Shown here: piece by piece, positions 8,812-16,482 of the stretch
Layout of the letters: each line of letters starts with the position of its first letter
Position numbering within the stretch: position 1 is the stretch's first letter
NCBI RefSeq assembly: GCF_902488535.1
Contig: NZ_CABTWO010000006.1
Span: 1-64,000 of the forward strand
Reading direction: 5' to 3'
Origin: an uncultured Mobiluncus sp.
GTDB lineage: Bacteria; Actinomycetota; Actinomycetes; Actinomycetales; Actinomycetaceae
Length of the DNA stretch: 64,000 bases
Notes under the pieces: generated by a model
Databases searched by the model: none
Told to the model about the DNA's origin: nothing
The model's input: only the letters and a program-made list of their open reading frames with translations
Made by a program: the position numbers and the translations under genes

Positions 8812-10500
8812 ATGTCGCTGTTTGAGTATGACCAAGGTCACCTGATTCCGGCCCAGTTTGGCCATCCCGTAGGCCCGGAAGCCCAAGGGGAGATTCTGGA
8901 TTCTGTCCGCCGTCAGGTTCTCGAAGTCATTGCTCGCCCGCTTTTTCCCGTGACCTGGAACGATATGACTGTGTCTCCGGTGTCCGGGATGCCCGGAGAA
9001 TTTGCGGAACCTGGGGCGTCACAAGGGTCGGGGGTCCCCGACGCGGACGGGACGGATTCTGGTTTTCCCCAAGAGTCCCCGCGTTTGACCGCTTTGGACG
9101 GTTCCGGTCAGGTCGTGCTGGTCGAAGTGGTGAACCGGCTGGATTCCAGTAGTTTGATTGCGGCTTTGGCTCGGCTGGGGGCAGTGTCGAACCTGGGGTG
9201 GAACGATTTGGCTGCCGCCTATCCCGGCGGGGTCAGCGCTTTTCGTTCTGGTTGGACTCAGTTTCGTGATGCTATGCCCCCGAACTTGGCGGCGGGGCCG
9301 CGCCTGATTTTGGTCGCCACCGAGATTGACCCCGATGTGCGCCCGGCCCTGGATGCTTTGACCCCCTCTGGACTGGAAGTCCATCACGTCAGTGTGCGCG
9401 AGATGTCCAACGGGCGCCGCTTCCTGGATGTGCAGCGGGTCGCATCCTCGCTGTTCAGTCACGATACGAACTTGTTGGCGGGTCGGGGAGCCCGCATCCC
9501 GGCGATCACCTCCGCCACCGATGCGGATATGCAAAACGCGGAATCCGTGGTGCCCGAGGTGGCACCCAGTTCGGACGAGGTGCCGAGCGTGGGCTTCGCC
9601 GACCTGGCGACCCCGATGGCTTCCGGTCAGGTTTCTGAGGCGGCTGCGCCCGATAACGTGACTGTCGGTCCGGCGCCCGCAGCGCCTGCCCCGGAACCGG
9701 AGCCAACCCCGGAACCTGCGGCATCCGACCTTGAGACCGCGGCGGAAAGTCCGGCTCCAGTTGATGAACCCGCGCTGCAAACCGGGTCGATTTCACGCCA
9801 CTCCATTATGGAGGCCGCCCGGTCTTCCGCGGTGTCTCCGCTGGCTGCAGGGGAGGACGAGGAGCCTGTGGAGTCGCTGTTTACCACTCATCACGGCAGC
9901 GTCGCGGAGAAAGACGCCCCGTCCTTTGCGGACATTATTTCCGGCACCGATACCGGAGAATTCCAGACGGCTCATCACTCGCATCGGGCTGCCGCCAGTG
10001 AACAGACTCTGGAGGCCGAAGCGCAGGCACAGGCCGAGAATGAGCCGACGCAACTCGAGGAACCCGGGGAACCTGAGCAAATGGAGCAGTCCGCCGAGTC
10101 CGTTGGTGCGGCAAACGCTAGTGCGGAGACTTGGGGAACACCGGAAACCCTAGAAACGCTGGAAACCCCGGAGACGCTCGGCGCGGATCAGTCGGAGGCA
10201 AGCGACCTGCTGAACCGTGACGCCGCCGGTCTTGGGGTGATTGCCCAGGTGACCGGCGAGGATACGCCACTCATTGCCCTGGTGAACTTTGACGGAAGTG
10301 CGGCCGAAGTCGACGCTACCCTGGCGGAGCGCGGGGTCATTATCCTGGAAGGCCGCGAATTCGATAATCCCAGCGAGGCGGCTCGGGTGCTCGGCCAAGA
10401 GGTCGATGGCTGGGAGTTCTGGCACTTGGGCTTCATCGATGGCCCGACCCTCGCCGAAGCTCAAGCTGAAATCAACGCTGAAATCGAGCGCAACCGCTAA
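8812..10500 (+). CDS. Unrecognised protein: nuclease-like N-terminus, RAMA-like C-terminus
   Basis: Soluble protein of 562 residues that I cannot name. Residues 25-215 look like a degenerate PD-(D/E)XK nuclease fold of the NucS/DUF91 kind. An Asp (96, in LTALDGSGQ) is followed by a strand VVLVEVV, in which Glu105 has Val where the catalytic Lys would be. The middle (215-470) is acidic, Ala/Glu/Pro-rich and probably disordered. The C-terminal part (about 475-545) has the segment NPSEAARVLGQEVDGWEFWH, which strongly resembles DUF4357/RAMA modules found on DNA-modification enzymes. Start ATG follows TTGAGG. No restriction or methylase genes are nearby. A DNA-related role is inference. Confidence 0.6.
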   Translation: MSLFEYDQGHLIPAQFGHPVGPEAQGEILDSVRRQVLEVIARPLFPVTWNDMTVSPVSGMPGEFAEPGASQGSGVPDADGTDSGFPQESPRLTALDGSGQVVLVEVVNRLDSSSLIAALARLGAVSNLGWNDLAAAYPGGVSAFRSGWTQFRDAMPPNLAAGPRLILVATEIDPDVRPALDALTPSGLEVHHVSVREMSNGRRFLDVQRVASSLFSHDTNLLAGRGARIPAITSATDADMQNAESVVPEVAPSSDEVPSVGFADLATPMASGQVSEAAAPDNVTVGPAPAAPAPEPEPTPEPAASDLETAAESPAPVDEPALQTGSISRHSIMEAARSSAVSPLAAGEDEEPVESLFTTHHGSVAEKDAPSFADIISGTDTGEFQTAHHSHRAAASEQTLEAEAQAQAENEPTQLEEPGEPEQMEQSAESVGAANASAETWGTPETLETLETPETLGADQSEASDLLNRDAAGLGVIAQVTGEDTPLIALVNFDGSAAEVDATLAERGVIILEGREFDNPSEAARVLGQEVDGWEFWHLGFIDGPTLAEAQAEINAEIERNR

Positions 10501-10590
10501 ATCCCATTCCAATAATCCCGGTGAAGCCCGGGCGTTAATCCTATTAATTTGGGTTTTAGTTCTGCGGGGTGGTCGCCCCCAACGCTCCCT

Positions 10591-10674
10591 GCCCCGCAAT
10601 ACCACTCGAATTCCTGTGTATATAACCAGAATTCCAGCGCTATTCAGGTGTGAAACCTGCCTCGGTATCGGGGT
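10591..10674 (+). other. Candidate structured RNA module C
   Basis: Same layout as module A. The outer stem is CCCCG (592-596 of 10000) with CGGGG (10669-10673). P1 pairs GAATTCCTG (10608-10616, one bulged C) with CAGAATTC (10627-10634). P2 pairs CAGG (10645-10648) with CCTG (10656-10659) around TGTGAAA. The sequence preceding it (CGCCCCCAACGCTCCC) also matches the start of module A, so the shared unit is about 200 bp including the palindromic element. Confidence 0.4.
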
Positions 10675-10768
10675 GTGCGTGGATTAAAGGTGAAAATAGG
10701 GCAGTAGCTGCCAATAATGGCAGCTACTGCCCAAATCCCACCTTATATCCGCAACCCAGCGAGTATCT
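10661..10768 (+). repeat. Intergenic palindromic element, copy C
   Basis: The stem is GGGCAGTAGCTGCC (10699-10712) with its complement (10719-10732) around AATAAT, identical in the core to copy A. Arms AAGGTG and CACCTT and the tail CGCAACCCAGCGAGTATC are present. It sits between two convergent genes. The rest of the 10501-10854 gap contains only module C and no gene. Confidence 0.8.
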
Positions 10769-10854
10769 CTTGATTTTTGGGAGCGGGCAATCCTGGATTT
10801 TCCGGGTGTTTTCCCGGTGCCTCTTGGCTGATTCTGCGCGGACTGCGCAGGGGG

Positions 10855-13800
10855 CTAGGCTTCGACGCGGGCGCTGGGGCCCAGCAGCAGCCGCGCCAGG
10901 TGAATCCCGTGGCTGCCGGCCAGCTGTTCCGCTTGGGTGCGGCAGCTGAAGCCGTCAGCCAGGAAAATCGCGTTCGGGTGTGCGCGCAGGGCCGGCAGCA
11001 AAGCGTGTTCGGCAATGCGTTTCGACACCTCGACGTGCCCCCGCTCCATGCCAAAATTGCCTGCCATTCCGCAGCAGCCCGCCAGTTCCACAACATCCGC
11101 CCCGGTGGTCGCCAACAACTTGCGGTCGGTTTCCCAACCCAGGACGCTGTAGTGGTGGCAATGCGGCTGGGCGACAACCTGCACGCCTCGCAAATCCGGC
11201 AGCTGCCACACGTCCGGGTTAGGCGCGGTGTCCGGGTCGCTGAGCAGCTCCGCTAAAGTGCGCGTGGCCTGGGCAATCGCGTGGGCGCGCGGGTCGTCGG
11301 GCAGCAAACGTTCCAGGTCATCGCGCAGGGTCGCGGTACAGGACGGCTCCACGCCGACAATCGGAATCCCGTTGACCGCCAGCGGCCCCAGGATCTGGCA
11401 CAAGCGCCGCATATTGCGCCGAGCCTTGTCCAGCTGGCCGGTCGTAACGTAAGTCAGCCCGCAGCAGGCTTGGGGCGGTACATACACCTGGTACCCCGCC
11501 GTTTCCAGCAGCTCCACCACCGCTTCGGCACCATCGGGGGCAATCCCCTCCGAGAAAGAATCCGCCCACACCGCCACCCACGGTTTAGCTTCGGGAGCGG
11601 GCTGGCTGTCCGCGCTCGCCGTCGAGGCGACGGCATTGACCTGCCCCGTAGTCGCTAGCGGCTGTTCCGTATTGGGGGTCACAAGCCCGTTCGTGCCGAT
11701 TTCCGGTTCGGCAGCGTTTCCTCCGTGGCCCCGCGCCCAAGCCCGGAATGATTCAGGGTGGAAATGCGCCATCTGACGGCGTGGATCGAGCCCGAACATC
11801 CGAAACACCAGACGGCGAATCCACGCCACCCCGAAAACGCTGTTAGCCAGGCTCGCCCCGCCGGGTATCCGGCGCGCCAAACGCAGCCAGCCAGGCAGGC
11901 GACCCAACAGGTAATGCGAACGCGGCCGCAAACTCCGACGATAGGCCCGGTACAGCGACTCGGACTTGTACGCCGCCATGTCAATCCCGGTCGGGCAGGC
12001 CGCAGAACAGGCCTTACACGCTAAACACAAGTCGAGAGCCCGCAACAGGTTTGGGTCGCGAAAATCCCGAATGAGCGAGCCGTTCGTGACCTCTTGCAGC
12101 ACCCGGGCGCGCCCGCGCGTGGCGTCCTGCTCCTGGCCGGTAGCCAGGTAGCTGGGACACATCCAAGCGCCGGTGAGGTGGTCCATTGCCAAACATTTGC
12201 CGACGCCGGTGCAGCGATGCACGGCCGCGGTAAAGTCCGTGTCTTTCGGAAAAGTAAAGCCTTGACCGGGCAGGGCGGGAATGACCTCGGCCCCCGCCAG
12301 ACGCAGGTTCGCATCCAGCGGATCGGGATCCACCAAGACCCCCGGATTCATCAAACCCCGCGGGTCAAACAGGGCTTTGACCTGTTTAAACAAACGAATC
12401 AGTGCGGGGGAATACATCCGCGGCAACAATTCGGAGCGGGCCCGGCCATCCCCGTGCTCGCCCGAAAGTGAACCGTGATGCTTCCCCACCAAGTCTGCGG
12501 CGCGCTCCAGGAACTCCCGAGAACGTCCTTGGTCAGCCTCCGCTCCCAACGGTAGGTTCAACCGCACGTGCAGGCAGCCGTCTCCGAGGTGCCCATAAAG
12601 CATCCCGTCCACGTCCATTTCGCGCATCAAATCAGTGAAATCTCGCAGATAAGCGGCCAGATTTTGGGGCGGAACCGCCGCGTCCTCCCAGCCCGGCCAG
12701 GCCGGGTCGTTGCCGGTGCCGTCCGGGTTCAAGGGGGTACGCCCGCCTAACCCGGCCCCATCAGCGCGAATCCGCCAAAGTTTCGTGGCTTGCGTGGAGG
12801 GGGGCAGCACGAGGGTGGCGCGAGTGTTGGCGGCTTGGGCTAGGTCCTGGGCCCGAGCCAGGGTTGTTTCCAGGTCCTCGGTGGCGCTGCCCATCTCTAC
12901 CAGCAGCCAAGCGTTGCCCTCTGGCAGTTCGGGCAGCTCGCCAACCCCCGGCTTGTGCGCCAAAGTGTAAACCAGACGCGAATCCATGCCCTCCACCGCG
13001 AGGGGCGAAAAGTCGTTAATCAGCGGCACGTCGGTGGCGGCGGCAATTATGTCGGGGTAGCCCAGCACCACCAGTACCGGTGCGGCCGGTACCGGCACCA
13101 AGCGCAGGGTGGCGCGCAGCACGCTGACCAAAGTTCCCTCGCTACCCACCAAGAATTTCGCCAGGTCACGCCCATTTTCCGGCAGCAGGTGTTCCAGGGA
13201 ATAGCCCGAAACTTGCCGGTGAAAACGCCCGCATTCCGTGCGAATCACGGCTAGGTTTTCATCAACTAAACGCTGCAAACCCGGCACCACATCCAACGCA
13301 CCTTCGCCCGAAACGGCGTGAAATTCCCGCCCGAATCCGTCGATAACATCCATCGAAATGACATTGTCGGCCACGCGCCCCCAGGCTTGGGCGTGCGGGC
13401 CGCAGGCATTATTACCGATCGAACCCCCAACGGTGGCCCGCGTCCAGGTGGACGGGTCGGGCCCGAATCGCAGACCAAAGGGCGCTCCGGCCTCCTGAAT
13501 AGAGGCGAGCACCACCCCCGGTTCTACCGTAATCTGGCGCGCGGAAGGGTCCAGGGACAAAATCCGGTTGCAGTGGTGAGATGTATCAATGACCAGGCCG
13601 GGCCCGATGGAGTTGCCGGAACATGAGGTTCCCCGCCCGCGCATCGTCAGGGGCACGCCAGCGGACAGGGCTTCCAAAATCGTGTCGTGTAGCTGGTCAA
13701 GGTTTTCCGGTTGGGCGATCCGGTCGGGCACAATGCGATAGTTTGAGGCGTCCGATGCGTAAATGGCCCGGTTCAGGGGGTCTTGGAGGTATTTCACCAT
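10855..13800 (-). CDS. FAD-linked oxidase/Fe-S oxidoreductase fusion (D-lactate dehydrogenase type)
   Basis: Large flavo-iron-sulfur oxidoreductase of 981 residues. It is likely to oxidise a 2-hydroxy acid such as D-lactate or glycolate and pass electrons toward menaquinone. The N-terminal FAD_binding_4 domain has RGRGTSCSGNS and GSIGNNACGP. The FAD-oxidase C domain follows to about residue 490. Next comes a ferredoxin-like module with CTGVGKC and CLACKACSAACPTG clusters, then a linker and a CCG domain with QACCG and CCGMAGNFG. The ATG lies 4 nt after the dedA stop, and TACACT lies 6 nt before it, so it may be translated from its own leaderless RNA or coupled to dedA. The substrate is uncertain. 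Confidence 0.85.
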   Translation of the reverse strand: MVKYLQDPLNRAIYASDASNYRIVPDRIAQPENLDQLHDTILEALSAGVPLTMRGRGTSCSGNSIGPGLVIDTSHHCNRILSLDPSARQITVEPGVVLASIQEAGAPFGLRFGPDPSTWTRATVGGSIGNNACGPHAQAWGRVADNVISMDVIDGFGREFHAVSGEGALDVVPGLQRLVDENLAVIRTECGRFHRQVSGYSLEHLLPENGRDLAKFLVGSEGTLVSVLRATLRLVPVPAAPVLVVLGYPDIIAAATDVPLINDFSPLAVEGMDSRLVYTLAHKPGVGELPELPEGNAWLLVEMGSATEDLETTLARAQDLAQAANTRATLVLPPSTQATKLWRIRADGAGLGGRTPLNPDGTGNDPAWPGWEDAAVPPQNLAAYLRDFTDLMREMDVDGMLYGHLGDGCLHVRLNLPLGAEADQGRSREFLERAADLVGKHHGSLSGEHGDGRARSELLPRMYSPALIRLFKQVKALFDPRGLMNPGVLVDPDPLDANLRLAGAEVIPALPGQGFTFPKDTDFTAAVHRCTGVGKCLAMDHLTGAWMCPSYLATGQEQDATRGRARVLQEVTNGSLIRDFRDPNLLRALDLCLACKACSAACPTGIDMAAYKSESLYRAYRRSLRPRSHYLLGRLPGWLRLARRIPGGASLANSVFGVAWIRRLVFRMFGLDPRRQMAHFHPESFRAWARGHGGNAAEPEIGTNGLVTPNTEQPLATTGQVNAVASTASADSQPAPEAKPWVAVWADSFSEGIAPDGAEAVVELLETAGYQVYVPPQACCGLTYVTTGQLDKARRNMRRLCQILGPLAVNGIPIVGVEPSCTATLRDDLERLLPDDPRAHAIAQATRTLAELLSDPDTAPNPDVWQLPDLRGVQVVAQPHCHHYSVLGWETDRKLLATTGADVVELAGCCGMAGNFGMERGHVEVSKRIAEHALLPALRAHPNAIFLADGFSCRTQAEQLAGSHGIHLARLLLGPSARVEA

Positions 13801-13804
13801 GGCC

Positions 13805-14476
13805 CTAGTGTATGTTACTTTTCCCGGTCTCCTGGCTATCCGTGGGTTTACTCAGGGCCTTTTTCAAAATCCCCAAGCCGATAGGAATGACTGAAACCGC
13901 GATGATGATGACGGCGATGAGCTCCACGTTGTTGCGGATAAAGGGCACCCCTCCGAGCGAAATACCGGCGACGATGAACACACCGGTCCAGGCAATACTG
14001 CCGATGACGTTCCACAGGGTGAAGTGTGCCCAGCCGTAGCGCCCTATTCCGGCCGCGATAGGCACGAAAGTGCGCACGAAAGGAACGAAACGTCCCAATA
14101 CCACCGCCGGTCCACCCCACTTGCGAAAAAACACTTGGGCAGTCTGCAAATATTCGGTTTTCAGCACGCGCGCATCGGGTTTAAAGAACCGTTCACCGAA
14201 CAGCAGCCCGAACCAGTAGCCGACCTGGGCGCCGGCTATCGCCGCCAGAATCAGCACGAACAGAACCACGGCGAGGTTCACTGGCATCCGGTCTTGGAGC
14301 AGCCCCAACGCGAATAGCAGCGAATCGCCGGGAAGCACCGGGAACAGCACTCCTGACTCGATGAACACGATGAGGGCGATGATGGCCACCATCCACACCC
14401 CGTAAGCCGAGATGAGGTGTTCCAACAGGGCGCCGGGATCCTTCAGCCAATCCAGCAAATTTGCAGTGAAAACCAT
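13805..14476 (-). CDS. DedA family membrane protein
   Basis: Membrane protein of 223 residues from the DedA/SNARE-associated (VTT) superfamily, whose members transport or scramble undecaprenyl phosphate and lipids across the membrane. The family signature is visible: a helix with FIESGVLFPVLPGDSLLF, then the FGRFVPFVRTFVPIAAGIG segment with its conserved Arg residues, and GVFIVAGISLGG. It ends 4 nt before the FAD/Fe-S oxidase gene and probably shares its transcript. TAAGAT lies 7 nt upstream of the ATG and no ribosome site is visible, so the mRNA is probably leaderless. Confidence 0.88.
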   Translation of the reverse strand: MVFTANLLDWLKDPGALLEHLISAYGVWMVAIIALIVFIESGVLFPVLPGDSLLFALGLLQDRMPVNLAVVLFVLILAAIAGAQVGYWFGLLFGERFFKPDARVLKTEYLQTAQVFFRKWGGPAVVLGRFVPFVRTFVPIAAGIGRYGWAHFTLWNVIGSIAWTGVFIVAGISLGGVPFIRNNVELIAVIIIAVSVIPIGLGILKKALSKPTDSQETGKSNIH

Positions 14477-14536
14477 GATTCCAATCTTAATTAATACCGA
14501 TAGTTGAGGATTCAGACCTCAAGAGCGAACGGGAGG

Positions 14537-16366
14537 TTATTGCAGCGCCCACGCCACGTCCTGGTCGGGCAGCGCGCCGGTGCCGCCCACGACTACACCG
14601 TGGGAGCCGGCGGAGGTCCATAAGCCCTTCAAAAAGGCGGGTTTCGACCCGGCCGGGGGCACCAGCACAAGTTTCGCGCCCTGCTTGACCGTGTAGGCTC
14701 CGGCTGACAGGGCGTCGGGGAAGTTTCGTCCCGACACCATCACCAGGCCGTTTACGCTGCGTCCCAGGTCAAGGCTGGTGGCGAGGCTGCGGGCGGTTTC
14801 GTAGCGGTCCGCTCCTGTGTAAGTCGTGCCGGGATTGATACCCGCCGAGGCGACGGCAGATTGCGCCGGACCGCCAACAGTGATGATTTTAGTGCTGTTC
14901 AGAAGGGGGGTCAGGTAGCTTTGTGTAGCGGGGGGCAGGTTGGCGCCGCTGGAGAGCACCAGGGAGGCCCGCATCGCTCCGGCCGCGGCTCCCGCAGCTA
15001 GGGCGTCGGGGAAGTTGATGCCGTCAGCCACCAAGACTGCGCTGGGTGCGCCTCCCAGGGAATCGCGGTATTGCGCGACTTTCAGGGCTGTTTCAAAACG
15101 ATTCGCGCCGATGAGCTCGACCAATTCCAGACCTTTGGCCGCAATCGTCGCCCGGTCGGCAGCACTCAGCCCCACGGTTCCGCCCACGCGCACCACCCGG
15201 TGCAGCCCAAATTTACTCAGGGCTTTCACGGCTTGGGAGTCCAGGTGGTCGCGGGAGTTCGACAAAACTAGCGTGGAGCTGGTGACTCCGGACAGCTGGG
15301 TTGCGGCCAGACCGTCAGCGGCTATCAACCCGGTGGCGAGAATCAGCGTCTCCACGTTGGGTGAGGCCTCGGCAATCATCCCTGAAGTCTCCATCCGGTC
15401 GGCACCGCTGACCCGCATAATGTTGGGCGGGAGCTGTTTAAAGGGCAAATCGGCGCCACTCAAACCGCGCACCGGCACCCCTAAACTCGCCAGCCAAGAG
15501 CCGAAACGCGACATCGGCGAAGCGGCGTTGAACAGTAACTGTTCGGTGCTGTCGGTGAAAGCTGTATGGGATTTCGAGCTGGTGATGCCGACCACCTCGC
15601 CGGCAGCGTTGTACAGGGGACCCCCGGAGTCGCCTTTATCTACCGCCATCGGCACGGTGGCGAGGATGTTGCCACCAGCGGGAATCTGGAAACGCTGGGC
15701 AGTGCGGGCGTCCAAAGTATTGACGTTGGCGCAATAGTTTCCTTTGCCGCCAATCATCTGGGAGACACTGTCGATGGTGGCGGATTCCTTAATGATGTAG
15801 TTTTGCCCGCAAATATACAGGGGAGTGCTGGGGGGCTGAACCACCGCGCTGACCGGGGCGATGGGGTGATTCGCCGGGGTGGTCACAACCAGCGCCACAT
15901 CGCTTTGTGTGGTCGTTTCCCAGGTCACTCCGGTGGCGAGGGGCGAGGCTCCCGGAACGTGAGAGTTTGTTGAATAAATCCGCGCCGGTCCTTGGGGCAA
16001 GCTCTTAAAGCAGTGAGCCGCGGTCAGCACCATGTTGGGCGCGACCCAAACTCCAGAACACAGGGACGCCATCCCGTCCGGACCCGGTCCGATAACCAGC
16101 TGGACGGTGGCCTGATGCGGATCAGGAAGCTGTCCGGCCTGCGTAGAGCCAGTTTCTGGGGAGTTCACAAGCGGTGTCGCGCGGTCTGGCTGGTCAGCAG
16201 GGGTGGGCGGGAGAAGCTGGTGAACCTCGGTTGGCGGGTAACCCGACGGAGTGTCGCCGGTTCCGGCACGCGCAGGCGCGACCGGACCGATGCCAACGAG
16301 AGCGAAAACCAACATAAAGAGTGCCGGAACCCACAGGGCGCGGCGCAGCGTGAAACCAGGGACCAT
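14537..16366 (-). CDS. Secreted trypsin-like serine protease with CWB2 repeats
   Basis: Exported protein of 609 residues. A Sec signal peptide (hydrophobic stretch then APARA) leads to a Pro-rich linker and a chymotrypsin-fold protease. The triad is visible as TAAHCF (His, about 118), QSDVALV (Asp, about 156) and DKGDSGGPL (Ser, about 247). Three CWB2 repeats follow, starting at RVSGADRMET, LIGANRFETA and YTGADRYETA. In clostridia such repeats anchor proteins to anionic wall polymers. The intact triad suggests an active enzyme; its target is unknown. I use ATG 16366 because GATAAT lies 7 nt upstream with TTGGAT 18 nt beyond. TTG 16381 is the alternative. Confidence 0.85.
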   Translation of the reverse strand: MVPGFTLRRALWVPALFMLVFALVGIGPVAPARAGTGDTPSGYPPTEVHQLLPPTPADQPDRATPLVNSPETGSTQAGQLPDPHQATVQLVIGPGPDGMASLCSGVWVAPNMVLTAAHCFKSLPQGPARIYSTNSHVPGASPLATGVTWETTTQSDVALVVTTPANHPIAPVSAVVQPPSTPLYICGQNYIIKESATIDSVSQMIGGKGNYCANVNTLDARTAQRFQIPAGGNILATVPMAVDKGDSGGPLYNAAGEVVGITSSKSHTAFTDSTEQLLFNAASPMSRFGSWLASLGVPVRGLSGADLPFKQLPPNIMRVSGADRMETSGMIAEASPNVETLILATGLIAADGLAATQLSGVTSSTLVLSNSRDHLDSQAVKALSKFGLHRVVRVGGTVGLSAADRATIAAKGLELVELIGANRFETALKVAQYRDSLGGAPSAVLVADGINFPDALAAGAAAGAMRASLVLSSGANLPPATQSYLTPLLNSTKIITVGGPAQSAVASAGINPGTTYTGADRYETARSLATSLDLGRSVNGLVMVSGRNFPDALSAGAYTVKQGAKLVLVPPAGSKPAFLKGLWTSAGSHGVVVGGTGALPDQDVAWALQ

Positions 16367-16403
16367 AAAGTTAATTATCAACCCTTGACGTGGATTTATC
16401 CAA
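16367..16403 (-). promoter_or_regulatory. Probable leaderless promoter of the CWB2 protease
   Basis: Minus strand: TTGGAT (16398-16403), an 18-nt spacer and GATAAT (16374-16379), ending 7 nt before ATG 16366. These are among the best promoter hexamers in the window. The divergent MMPL gene has TACATT (16471-16476) 6 nt before its own ATG. Confidence 0.5.
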
Positions 16404-16482
16404 CCATAGCGGTTTCGTGACAGGACAAAAACAGAGCTCTATTCCGGGTGCGGATTTATCACGGTCTAGGTACATTAGATGT

